From: Parafrankia colletiae
Lineage (GTDB): Bacteria > Actinomycetota > Actinomycetes > Frankiales > Frankiaceae
Assembly (NCBI RefSeq): GCF_001854655.1
Contig: NZ_MBLM01000160.1
Coordinates: 1-48,400, forward strand
Reading direction: 5' to 3'
Length of the DNA stretch: 48,400 bases
Position numbers and translations under genes: made by a program
The notes under the pieces: model-generated
Database searches by the model: none
The model's input: only the letters and a program-made list of their open reading frames with translations
Told to the model about the DNA's origin: nothing
Shown: positions 41,041 to 48,400 of the stretch, one piece after another
How positions within the stretch are numbered: the first letter of the stretch is position 1
How the letters are laid out: the number at the start of each line of letters is the position of its first letter

Positions 41041-41643
41041 TCAGGTACGGGCCGGTTCGGGGTCGGGGAGGCCGAGCACCCGGCGGAACAGCGTCTGGGT
41101 GGCGAGGACGATGCGGCTCTCGTCCCGGTACTCGTCGGCCTGCCACACGGCGTCGAACGCGCCATGCATGCAGTTGAACAGGAGCAGCGCGGTGGTCGAG
41201 ACGTCGTCGACCCGGTAGGCCCCGGCTTCCACCCCCGCCGCCAGCAGCTCGCGGATCGTGCGGACGAGGTCGGCGAACGTGTCGACGAACTCGTCGTTCT
41301 CCGTCTTGGTCACGGACGCGAACAGGGCGTCGTGCAGGTCCTTCGCGTGGGTGAAGTCGTGGAAGCAGGCACGGACCGCGCTGTCGATCTTCTCGGTCCA
41401 GCTGTCGGCCTTCGCGATCGCGTCCGCCAGCTGCGCGGAGAACGCCTCGCCGAAGCGGCGCTGCACCGCGGCGATCAGCTCGTCGCGCGAGCGGAAGTAC
41501 AGGTAGAAGGTGCCCTTCGCCACGCCCGCGCGGGCCACCACCTCGTCGACCGTGGTCGCACCGATCCCCCGTTCCAGGAACGCCTCCTCGGCTGCGTCGA
41601 GGAGGTCGTTGCGGCGTACGTCAGGCGGCTTGGTGCGGGGCAC
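41041..41643 (-). CDS. TetR/AcrR family regulator divergent from the ABC exporter
   Basis: A 200-residue TetR-family repressor. The HTH is TTVDEVVARAGVAKGTFYLYFRSRDELIAAV (about residues 30-60), a textbook TetR recognition helix. The C-terminal helical domain is of normal length and should bind the effector, perhaps a substrate of the exporter next door. The GTG start has only a weak purine-rich sequence before it. It is divergent from the two-gene ABC exporter, with 105 bp between, and a strong inverted repeat (41670-41694) lies in that gap 27 bp from its own start. Binding there would repress both itself and the exporter until the inducer appears. Confidence 0.92.
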   Translation of the reverse strand: MPRTKPPDVRRNDLLDAAEEAFLERGIGATTVDEVVARAGVAKGTFYLYFRSRDELIAAVQRRFGEAFSAQLADAIAKADSWTEKIDSAVRACFHDFTHAKDLHDALFASVTKTENDEFVDTFADLVRTIRELLAAGVEAGAYRVDDVSTTALLLFNCMHGAFDAVWQADEYRDESRIVLATQTLFRRVLGLPDPEPART

Positions 41644-41669
41644 GCCGCCATCTTCTCATGGCCGCATCT

Positions 41670-41694
41670 TGACTGACTGACCATCAGTCGGTCA
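41670..41694. promoter_or_regulatory. TetR-type operator between the regulator and the ABC exporter
   Basis: TGACTGACTGA, a 3-bp centre (CCA), then TCAGTCGGTCA: 11-bp arms with one mismatch, the size and style of a TetR operator. A TTGACT at 41669-41674 overlaps it and could be the -35 of the exporter promoter, so occupation by the repressor would block it. The site is 55 bp before the exporter start. Confidence 0.75.
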
Positions 41695-41748
41695 CAGTCG
41701 GAGCGCCGGGACGACAGCTCGGCGACATCAGACCGAGGAGGTGCGACC

Positions 41749-43608
41749 GTGGCGGGAATCCTGCGGTACGCGCGGGGTGCTGGCGCTCTCACTGCCGCGA
41801 CCACGGCTATCCGGCTGGCGGTGGGGGCGACCTACGTCGCCCAGGCGTTCCTCCTCGCCGACGTCCTGGTCACGATCCTGCGTGGCGACGGGGTCGCCGA
41901 CCAGGCAGGTCGCTTCGGCTGGATCATCGGCCTGGTCGTCGCGCGGGCGGCCCTGCTGTTCGCCGCCGAGGAGACGCGGGCGCGCACGGCCGGCGCGACG
42001 AAGATCGCCATCCGTGAGCGGGCGTTCGCCAAGGTCGCCGAGCTCGGCCCGGTCCACCTCGCCGGCGACCGGGCTGGTGACGTCACGGCGACCCTCGTCG
42101 ACAGCGTCGAAGCCCTCGAGGGCTACTTCAGCCGATACATCCCCGCGCTCGTGGCCGGCATCGGCACACCACTGAGCGCCGTGGTCGCACTGACGGTGAC
42201 CGATGGCTGGCTGGGCCTGGTCGTGCTGGCCTTCGCGCTCGCCGCGGTGACCGGACCCCAGCTGTGGCTCGGCGTGATCGGAGACCGCAGCGACGAGCGC
42301 ATGACCGCGACGATCGCACTGGGGTCGGCGGTGCTCGACACGATGCAGGGGATGGCGACGCTGAAGGTGTTCGGGGCGAGCCGGCGCCGGCGCGACGAGC
42401 TGGACGTCCTCGGTCAGCGTCTCATCGCCACGTGGGTCCGTGAGATGGCGGTGGCGCTGATCGCGGGCGCGATCTTCACAGCGTCGATCGTCGGAGGTAT
42501 GGCGGCCGTCGCGTGGGCTGCCGGATCCAGGCTCGCCGACGGCGGCCTGGCGGTGCACGCGGCCTTCCTCGCCCTGGTCCTGTCCGCCGAGGCGCTGCGG
42601 CCCATAGCGGTACTCGCCGAGTCGTTCCACACCACCTATGACGCCGCCGGCGCCGCCCGCCGCCTCGACGCGCTGTTCGCCCTCGAGGCACCAGCACCCG
42701 ACGTCCGGCCCGGCAGCACACCCGCCGCCCCGCGCGGCACCACTCCCCCAGGCCCGAGCCCCGCGCTCGCGGCCGCACCGGCGGTCGCGTTCGAGGACGT
42801 CACGTTCACCTATCCCGGTGCACGGACGCCGTCGTTGCGCAACGTCTCGCTGCGGATCGCGCCTGGCGAGCGCGTCGCGATCGTGGGCGCCTCGGGCGCG
42901 GGCAAATCAACACTGGCCAGCCTCCTCGTCCGCTTCGCCGACCCCGACCGGCCGAGGCCCGACCCGCAGGCAGCCGCCACGCAGACGCCCGAACCGCAGA
43001 TGCCCGAACCGCGGGCGTCGACGCCGGGCACGGCCGGCCCGGCCCGAGCAGGGCGCGTGTGCATCGGCGACGTCGACATCCGCACGCTGCCGGTTGACCA
43101 GGTGCGGTCGCAGGTGGCGATGGTGTCCCAGCGCACCCACCTGTTCAACGGGACGGTCCGCGAGAACCTGCTGCTCACCAGGCCGGACGCGAGCGAGGCC
43201 GACCTCGGTCGGGCCGCGGCCGCCGCCGGCGCCCACGCGTTCGTCAGCGAGCTGCCCGCCGGCTACGACACCGTCATCGGCGAGGCGGGCGGGCGGTTGT
43301 CCGGCGGTCAGCGCCAACGCCTCGCGATCGCCCGGGCGCTGCTCGCCGACGCCCCGATTCTCATCCTCGACGAGGCCACCGCGAACGTCGACGCCGCGAC
43401 GGAGGCAGCCATCCACACCGCACTCGAGGCACTCGCGGCCGGCCGCACCACGCTGGTCATCGCGCACCGGTTGTCAACGGTGCGCGACGTCGACCGGATC
43501 ATCGTCATGGCGGACGGCCGCATCGTCGAGGAGGGCGACCACACCGCACTTCTCGCCGCGCGGGGCGCCTACCACCGCCTCGTCACCGCCCAGGAGACCG
43601 CCGCATGA
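41749..43608 (+). CDS. ABC exporter, fused permease-ATPase, first subunit (CydD-like)
   Basis: A 619-residue half-exporter with a six-helix membrane domain (about residues 15-300) and a C-terminal ATPase. The ATPase elements are Walker A GASGAGKST, a signature LSGGQRQRLAIARAL, Walker B ILILDEATANVDA and the switch histidine in LVIAHRLSTV; the Q-loop is AMVSQRTHLFNGTVREN. Between Walker A and the Q-loop there is an extra low-complexity stretch of about 40 residues, rich in Pro/Ala/Gln/Glu (PDPQAAATQTPEPQ and following), which is unusual for the family. The GTG start has GAGGAGG 6 nt upstream. Its stop overlaps the second subunit by 4 nt, so the two form a heterodimer. CydDC-like or drug/siderophore exporters are the closest relatives; the substrate is unknown. 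Confidence 0.88.
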   Translation: MAGILRYARGAGALTAATTAIRLAVGATYVAQAFLLADVLVTILRGDGVADQAGRFGWIIGLVVARAALLFAAEETRARTAGATKIAIRERAFAKVAELGPVHLAGDRAGDVTATLVDSVEALEGYFSRYIPALVAGIGTPLSAVVALTVTDGWLGLVVLAFALAAVTGPQLWLGVIGDRSDERMTATIALGSAVLDTMQGMATLKVFGASRRRRDELDVLGQRLIATWVREMAVALIAGAIFTASIVGGMAAVAWAAGSRLADGGLAVHAAFLALVLSAEALRPIAVLAESFHTTYDAAGAARRLDALFALEAPAPDVRPGSTPAAPRGTTPPGPSPALAAAPAVAFEDVTFTYPGARTPSLRNVSLRIAPGERVAIVGASGAGKSTLASLLVRFADPDRPRPDPQAAATQTPEPQMPEPRASTPGTAGPARAGRVCIGDVDIRTLPVDQVRSQVAMVSQRTHLFNGTVRENLLLTRPDASEADLGRAAAAAGAHAFVSELPAGYDTVIGEAGGRLSGGQRQRLAIARALLADAPILILDEATANVDAATEAAIHTALEALAAGRTTLVIAHRLSTVRDVDRIIVMADGRIVEEGDHTALLAARGAYHRLVTAQETAA

Positions 43609-45338
43609 ACCCCACATTCCGGTCGGGCTCCCGCCGCCCGCTCCTCGACGTGCTGCGGCGGGCCGGCAACCGCGGGCTCTATGCCGTCACCCTGATCGGC
43701 GCGGTCGCCCAGTACGCCGGGGCGGTGGTCGCGGCCGCGGCCGGCGGGTGGGTGGTCGGCGCCGCCGGTGACGGTCGATCCGTCGCCGATCTGCGGGCCG
43801 GTGGCCTCGCCCTGCTCGCCGGGTTCGTCGCGGCGACCACCGGTCAATGGGTGAACCTGCACTACGCCCATGCGTTCGCCTGGCGCCACCAGGCCGGGCT
43901 GCGGCTGGGGGTGTACGACGGCCTCGAGCGCTCCACCCCGCACCGGCTGCAGGGTCGCCGGACCGGCGAGGTCGCCGCGGTGACCATGGCCGACGTCGAG
44001 CTCCTGGAACAGTTCTTCGCCCATCTCGCCCCGACGGCGTTCGCCGCCGCCCTGGTCTCGGCGGCCTCGGCCGTCGCCCTCGCGACGATCAGCCCCCTGG
44101 TCGCGATCGTGTTCGCCGTCGGCGTGCTCGCGGTCTCGGTCCTGCCGGCGCTGTTCGCCCGGTGGGCGGACGCGCGGGCCACCGACCTGCGCGCATCGCT
44201 CGGCGTGCTCAACGCCGACGTCGTGGACGGCGTGCGCGGCATGACCGAGCTCCTGCTCGCCCGCCGGGTGGACTCCTGGTCGGACCGCGTCGCGGCGAGC
44301 ACCCGCCGCTACATCAGCCTCCAACGCCGGCAGGCCCGCGCCGAAGGTGCCCAGACCGCGGTGACCGACCTGCTCACCGCCGCGACGGTGATCCTCACAC
44401 TGATGATCGTGGTCACCGCTGCCGCCGGCACCGGGAGCGGTGGGGTGACCATCGCGACCGGCGCACTCGCGGTCATGCTCGTCGCCGGGGCACTACGTCC
44501 GGTGGTCGAATCCACGGCGATCGCGGCCTCTCTCGCGCCGCTGCGGGCGAGCGCCCACCGGGTCCTCGCGCTGATCGAACAGCCCGCGGTGGTCCCCGAC
44601 ACGGCCGCGGTCTCCCCGAAAGCCGCGGACAGCTCGGTCGCCTTCGACGGGGTCGTCTTCGGCTACGAGGCGGACCGTCCGGTGCTCCATGACGTCACGT
44701 TCACGGTGAGGCCCGGCGAGATGGTCGCCCTCGTCGGCCCGTCGGGGGCAGGGAAGTCGACCTGCGCCAACCTGCTCCTGCGTCACTGGGACGTCGACAC
44801 GGGCTCGATCACGATCGGTGGGCACGACCTGCGTGACTACCGCCTCGAGGACCTGCGCCGCCTGGTGGGCGTCGTGCCGCAGGACGTGCACCTCTTCGAC
44901 GCCTCGGTTGCGGACAACCTACGGCTGGGCGCGCCCGACGCCACCGACGACGACCTCGTCGCGGCCGCCCGCGCCGCCAGCGCCCACACGTTCGTCGCCG
45001 CGCTCCCGCAGGGCTACGCCACCCACGTCGGTGAGAACGGCGCCCGGCTCTCGGGCGGCGAGCGGCAGCGCCTCGGCATCGCCCGGGCGCTGCTGCGCGA
45101 CACCCCGATCCTGATACTCGACGAAGCCGCCTCCAACCTCGACGCGGAGAACGAGCGCGCGCTGCAGACAGCGTTGCGCACCGTCCGCCGCGGCCGCACC
45201 ACGATCGTGATCGCACATCGACCTGCCACGATCCGCGCGGCCGACCGCGTCGTCGTCCTGCGCGAGGGGACCGTCGTCGAGCAGGGGCAGGGCGCGGACC
45301 TGCTCGCGGGCGGCGTCCCCGCGGCCCGGCACGGGTGA
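43605..45338 (+). CDS. ABC exporter, fused permease-ATPase, second subunit
   Basis: A 577-residue half-exporter forming the partner of the gene before it (4-nt ATGA overlap). The membrane domain (about residues 20-310) includes the loop MADVELLEQFFAHLAPTAF typical of exporter intracellular loops. ATPase elements are Walker A GPSGAGKST, Q-loop GVVPQDVHLFDASVADNLRLG, signature LSGGERQRLGIARAL, Walker B ILILDEAASNLDAENE and the switch histidine in IVIAHRPATI. Both the aspartate-glutamate pair and the histidine are intact, so this subunit looks catalytically competent, as does the first. A hairpin at 45363-45392 ends the operon. The TetR gene upstream probably controls it. Confidence 0.9.
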   Translation: MNPTFRSGSRRPLLDVLRRAGNRGLYAVTLIGAVAQYAGAVVAAAAGGWVVGAAGDGRSVADLRAGGLALLAGFVAATTGQWVNLHYAHAFAWRHQAGLRLGVYDGLERSTPHRLQGRRTGEVAAVTMADVELLEQFFAHLAPTAFAAALVSAASAVALATISPLVAIVFAVGVLAVSVLPALFARWADARATDLRASLGVLNADVVDGVRGMTELLLARRVDSWSDRVAASTRRYISLQRRQARAEGAQTAVTDLLTAATVILTLMIVVTAAAGTGSGGVTIATGALAVMLVAGALRPVVESTAIAASLAPLRASAHRVLALIEQPAVVPDTAAVSPKAADSSVAFDGVVFGYEADRPVLHDVTFTVRPGEMVALVGPSGAGKSTCANLLLRHWDVDTGSITIGGHDLRDYRLEDLRRLVGVVPQDVHLFDASVADNLRLGAPDATDDDLVAAARAASAHTFVAALPQGYATHVGENGARLSGGERQRLGIARALLRDTPILILDEAASNLDAENERALQTALRTVRRGRTTIVIAHRPATIRAADRVVVLREGTVVEQGQGADLLAGGVPAARHG

Positions 45339-45362
45339 ACGCCGCGGCCGGACGGCGGCCCT

Positions 45363-45392
45363 CGACGGTGGACTGCCGGCGGCCCACCGTCG
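45363..45392. terminator. Hairpin between the ABC exporter and the secreted hydrolase
   Basis: CGACGGTGG (45363-45371) pairs with CCACCGTCG (45384-45392) around a 12-nt loop. It lies between convergent genes, 25 bp after the exporter stop and 30 bp from the hydrolase stop, so it can terminate both transcripts. There is no T-run. Confidence 0.6.
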
Positions 45393-45422
45393 CAGGCCGG
45401 GTTCCAGGTACCGCTGGCCCGG

Positions 45423-46964
45423 TCAGCCGCCGATGGTGGAGTTACTGGCCGCGGTGACGATGGTCCTGGCATCCGCAGGCGTCAGGAAACCGCGGAACAC
45501 CGACGTCCACGCCGCCGCCCGCACCTTGTTCACATAGTCGGCGTGGGTCGGGTAGAGCTGGCTGAGCACCGGCTCCGCGGTCTGCGGCGCGGTCGGGTTG
45601 GACGGGTCGCCCGCGTTGTGCCTGTCCCAGGGGTCGGCGTCGCCGTTCCATGGATCGGTCGCACCGAACAGTCCGCAGAACAGCGCCGCCAGGCCCTCGG
45701 CGTAGCGCTGTCCGGACAGGGTCCTGGTGGGCACCGCGACGTCAGGAAGCCGGATGCCGCCGCGGGCGAGCCCGGTGGCGGGGTCACGGACCGGTGTGCT
45801 GCCCTCCATGGCGAGGAGCGCGCCGGTGGCCGGCGCGGGCCCGCCGCGTATCCACCGGTTCATGGCCGACAGTGCGGCGTTCAGGGAGTAGTGCGCCGGG
45901 CCATCGTTGATCGGCGCCGTGTTCGCCCCGCAGTCCCGGGGCGGAACGGGCTTGCCGAACATGCGCTCGTACACGGGCTGCCCGGTGGTGAGAAGCCACT
46001 GGTCGGCATGGGAGGTGCCGGCGAGCTCCCAGGTGTGCACAGTCGCCGAGTCCGGCTGCCGGGCTGTCACATGGAGCGTCATGTCGGTCTCGGTCAGCAC
46101 GACGAAGGTCGGCACCCTCAGATCGGTGCGGATGAGAGTCGGGTTGGGCATCCTTTCGGACGGGTCGGCGCTCAGCGGCGTCGGTACCGCCATGTTGCTG
46201 TGGATGAGATACCCGTCGTACACCCGGGCCACCGGAGCCACCGCGTTGACGTAGGTCGTCAGACGCATCGCGGACTGGGACTCGCCGACCCCGAGCAGTT
46301 TCCTGAATTTCAGTGTTCCCAGCGGGTTCGGCCCGTTCGGAGTGCGCAGTGCCTGCGCCGCCTGCGAGAAGATGTCGTACGAGTACTGGTCGCCAGGGTG
46401 GTTGAGGGTTCCATATCGAGCCTGGTCCCAGGCTTTGAGGCCGGGGTATTCTCCCGCCGCGTTGATGCCGAGCTGCTGGGCGGAGACTCCGACGTAGGCA
46501 TAGCCGGAGCGCAGGATCTCCTCGCGCATGGTCGTCCAGTCCACCTGCGCGTCGATGCCGCCACTGACGTTGAACCACTCGACCAGGACGGTCCCGTTGA
46601 ACTTCGCCGGGTCCGCCGGATAACGGACCAGCATGCGGCTCTGATAGGGAGCCTGCGTGCCTGGAGTCACCTGCCAGCGCCCATCCGACCCGAACACGCC
46701 GTTCCTGTTGTAGGCGGTAGCCGTGCCACCGAACAGGAACTCACGCTCCACATACCCCTTGGCGGCGAGAAGCGCCGGTTCCTCCGCCTGGAACGGGAAG
46801 CCGTGGCTACCGGCCGCCGGCACGGTGATCGTCGGGGACGCGACGGCGCCCGCCCTCGGGGCCGCGTGTGCGGACGGAGCGCAGACCGCCAGCACCGAAA
46901 CAGCGCATGCCCCGGTGGCGAGCAGCGCGGTAACGCGCCTACCCAGTAATCGCGAATATCTCAT
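45423..46964 (-). CDS. Secreted alpha/beta hydrolase domain-containing protein
   Basis: A 513-residue exported protein. The N-terminus has a basic start (MRYSRLLGRRVTALLATG) and a Sec signal ending near CAPSAHAAP. The rest matches the large alpha/beta hydrolase-domain family of actinobacteria. The nucleophile elbow is GVGESQSA, and the YPADPAKFNGTVLVEWFNVSGGIDAQVDW stretch is a strong family marker. A histidine in ELAGTSHADQWLL and an acid in VLTETDM (or nearby) may complete the triad. ATG 46964 is chosen because GGAGG lies 4 nt upstream; a longer frame exists. The substrate is unknown. The spacing of 371 bp to the GH5 gene and a hairpin between suggest separate transcription. Confidence 0.85.
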   Translation of the reverse strand: MRYSRLLGRRVTALLATGACAVSVLAVCAPSAHAAPRAGAVASPTITVPAAGSHGFPFQAEEPALLAAKGYVEREFLFGGTATAYNRNGVFGSDGRWQVTPGTQAPYQSRMLVRYPADPAKFNGTVLVEWFNVSGGIDAQVDWTTMREEILRSGYAYVGVSAQQLGINAAGEYPGLKAWDQARYGTLNHPGDQYSYDIFSQAAQALRTPNGPNPLGTLKFRKLLGVGESQSAMRLTTYVNAVAPVARVYDGYLIHSNMAVPTPLSADPSERMPNPTLIRTDLRVPTFVVLTETDMTLHVTARQPDSATVHTWELAGTSHADQWLLTTGQPVYERMFGKPVPPRDCGANTAPINDGPAHYSLNAALSAMNRWIRGGPAPATGALLAMEGSTPVRDPATGLARGGIRLPDVAVPTRTLSGQRYAEGLAALFCGLFGATDPWNGDADPWDRHNAGDPSNPTAPQTAEPVLSQLYPTHADYVNKVRAAAWTSVFRGFLTPADARTIVTAASNSTIGG

Positions 46965-47335
46965 CGGACCTCCACCGAATTCTCCGGACCAGGAGGTCCC
47001 CATTCTTACGTCGACGCGATCTAATGTCGTTCAGTTCACCCCGCTGCCGACACCAAGGTGCCAGGCGTGCCGGGCACCGGTACAGCAGAACAGAATTCTG
47101 CCTGCCTCACTGCTTCTCGGGTGCGGGCAGTCAGAGCGACGGCAGCAGCAAAAGGCCACGTCGCCGACGAGCCGCGCCGTGTCCGGCGACCGCTTTCTCG
47201 CGGCGAGATGCGTGCAGCGGGAGTGTCGACCATTTCCTCGCGGCCGACCCGAGGCGCAGGCGACCGGGGACCAGGGACTGGCGAGCACCGGCCCACCCGG
47301 TACGCAGGGGGCCGGTGCTCGCCGGGTGGGAGGAG
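46965..47335. other. Intergenic region between the hydrolase and the GH5 gene
   Basis: This spacer has an AT-richer patch near 47000-47037 (AATGTCGTTCAGTTC), a possible promoter for the hydrolase, and a GGACC-AGGA-GGTCC hairpin at about 46985-46998. The strong 14-bp hairpin near its right end is listed separately. No gene is recognised. Confidence 0.45.
47281..47322 (-). terminator. 14-bp hairpin after the GH5 gene
   Basis: GCGAGCACCGGCCC (47281-47294) pairs perfectly with GGGCCGGTGCTCGC (47309-47322) around a 14-nt loop, beginning 14 bp past the GH5 stop. An alternative pairing of CCCACCCGG (47292-47300) with CCGGGTGGG (47323-47331) also exists, so the RNA could switch between two folds. 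Confidence 0.6.
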
Positions 47336-48400
47336 TTATCTGAGGGAGGCCAGGTGGTTGCGCAGGCCTTCGCCGTAGGCGGTCGGTGTGCCTGCGAAGT
47401 CCCTGATCAGCGCGGGGAATCCGCTGCAGTCGTGGGTGTTCCACGCCCAGCCCAGGTAGCTGTCACTGTGGGCGTCGAGCCAGGTCATCGTCTGGTCGCT
47501 GAAGGAGTGGTTGCAGTCGCTGTCTCCGAACTCGCCCGCGACCAGCGGGACGGCGGCGGAGACCGGCGCGATCTGGGCGTCGAAGCAGGGCACCGTCACG
47601 CACCCGCCGAAGTCGTACATGTGCCAGCCCGCGGCCAGATTGCCGGTCGGGTCGGTCGGCCTGTTCGCCAGCCAGCCGGTGAGGTCACCACCCCAGCCGT
47701 TGCCGGTTGCCAGGACGATGTTCGTGGCGCCGGTGCTGCGGACAGCGTCGAGCATGTCCTGCATACCGGCCACCTGGTAGCCGATGCCGCAGTCGCCGCC
47801 GTCACGCCAGCAGGCCCAGGAAATGTCGTGGGGTTCGTTGTAGAGGTCGAACAGGACGGACGAGTTTCCCCTGAACGTCGTCGCGACCGACCGCCAGAAG
47901 TCGGGGGCGTGGTCGGCGTCGGCCATCTGCCGCTGACCCGTCGCATGCTCCGTCCCCGGAGCAGCCCAGTGCAGGTCGAGAACAGCCGCCATACCGTGAG
48001 CGTTCAGCCGGCCGACGAAATCGACGATCGCCTGCCGGTAGACCGCGCCGGAGTACTGCGCGGGCGCGCCGTTGATACCGAGCCAACACGTCTCGTTCAG
48101 CGGGATCCGCGCAGCGTTGGCCTTCCAGGACGCGATGGCCGCCACGGAGGCGTCGTCGCTGGGGCCGTCGAACAGCCCCCAGCCCTGGATACAGGCGTAT
48201 TCGGTACCAGATCGGTTCACGCCGAGCAGTCGCACCGGCGCCCCCGAGCGATCCACGATCGAGGTGCCGGAAACCCGCAGACCGGTGGGAGTCCCCGCAC
48301 CAGGACCCAATGCCGTGAAGCTTAAGTCGATCTTGGATGGTTGATCTTCCGCTGGTGCTGGCTGGTGGGTTGGTACGGCGTGGCGGCGTGGCATCTGTGC
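47336..48400 (-). CDS. Glycoside hydrolase family 5 (cellulase-like), 5' end outside window
   Basis: The 352 residues visible from an ATG at 48394 are the catalytic domain of a GH5 endoglucanase-like enzyme. The fold entry is RLLGVNRSGTEYACIQGWGLFDGPSD; the general acid/base is in LFDLYNEPHD (Glu187 counted from that ATG) and the nucleophile in LVAGEFGDSDC (Glu288). Conserved arginine, histidine and tryptophan residues (AARIPLNETCWLG, LDLHWAAPG, WHMYDFGG) complete the active site. Paired cysteines suggest a secreted protein. The frame is open to the window edge, there is no signal peptide, and the first 35 residues look like a linker, so the true start, and perhaps a carbohydrate-binding module, lies beyond 48400. 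It would cut beta-1,4-glucans or mannans. Confidence 0.88.
   Translation of the reverse strand, partial: AQMPRRHAVPTHQPAPAEDQPSKIDLSFTALGPGAGTPTGLRVSGTSIVDRSGAPVRLLGVNRSGTEYACIQGWGLFDGPSDDASVAAIASWKANAARIPLNETCWLGINGAPAQYSGAVYRQAIVDFVGRLNAHGMAAVLDLHWAAPGTEHATGQRQMADADHAPDFWRSVATTFRGNSSVLFDLYNEPHDISWACWRDGGDCGIGYQVAGMQDMLDAVRSTGATNIVLATGNGWGGDLTGWLANRPTDPTGNLAAGWHMYDFGGCVTVPCFDAQIAPVSAAVPLVAGEFGDSDCNHSFSDQTMTWLDAHSDSYLGWAWNTHDCSGFPALIRDFAGTPTAYGEGLRNHLASLR

Overview
The window is high-GC DNA with a strong G/C third-position bias, GTG starts, stop-start overlaps (GTGA, ATGA) and many lipoproteins. This points to a filamentous actinomycete. The mix of families (effector-associated conflict proteins, WD40 kinases, LpqY-SugABC, abundant SDRs, P450 and TetR genes) fits a Frankia-like or related soil actinobacterium; that assignment is inference from gene content. 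I see no rRNA, tRNA, CRISPR array, transposase, integrase or phage gene, so it reads as ordinary chromosome with accessory metabolic and signalling genes.

Layout. 1-7.4 kb: an SDR oxidoreductase, a YdeI/OmdA-type protein, a small membrane protein beside a TetR regulator, a divergent secreted lipoprotein hydrolase with a C-terminal PKD domain, and a dihydrodipicolinate-reductase-like enzyme. 7.5-10.1 kb: a small DUF6059-like protein, then a transmembrane Ser/Thr kinase ending in a seven-bladed WD40 propeller. 10.2-15.3 kb: an NmrA-type NAD(P)-binding protein, a prolyl oligopeptidase, a retinol-dehydrogenase-like SDR and an alpha/beta hydrolase. 15.9-19.4 kb: an orphan peptide-type binding lipoprotein, an AlkZ-like winged-helix protein with a QAQ motif, and a conserved unknown. 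19.7-21.2 kb: the most unusual gene, a single polypeptide that appears to join an effector-associated domain (EAD1-like), a class III nucleotidyl-cyclase-like domain and a TIR domain.

21.7-26.4 kb is a tightly coupled sulfonate operon: binding lipoprotein, TauD-type dioxygenase, permease, ATPase, then a TetR regulator. It would import an organosulfonate and oxidatively release sulfite from it. 26.4-29.0 kb holds a P450 with a 20-bp palindrome in its promoter region and an orphan branched-chain-type binding lipoprotein. 29.3-30.9 kb has a zinc-metallopeptidase-like lipoprotein and uracil-DNA glycosylase. 30.9-35.5 kb is a complete LpqY-SugA-SugB-SugC trehalose-type importer on the minus strand, preceded by a perfect 22-bp palindrome.

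35.9-48.4 kb: an MFS transporter, a conserved unknown, a sorbosone-dehydrogenase-like lipoprotein in an operon with an MmyB-type regulator, MscL, a TetR regulator divergent from a two-gene ABC exporter with a clear shared operator, a secreted alpha/beta hydrolase and a GH5 glycosidase cut by the window edge. Several genes lack a Shine-Dalgarno sequence and carry a TANNNT box 6-8 nt before the start codon, which suggests leaderless transcripts.
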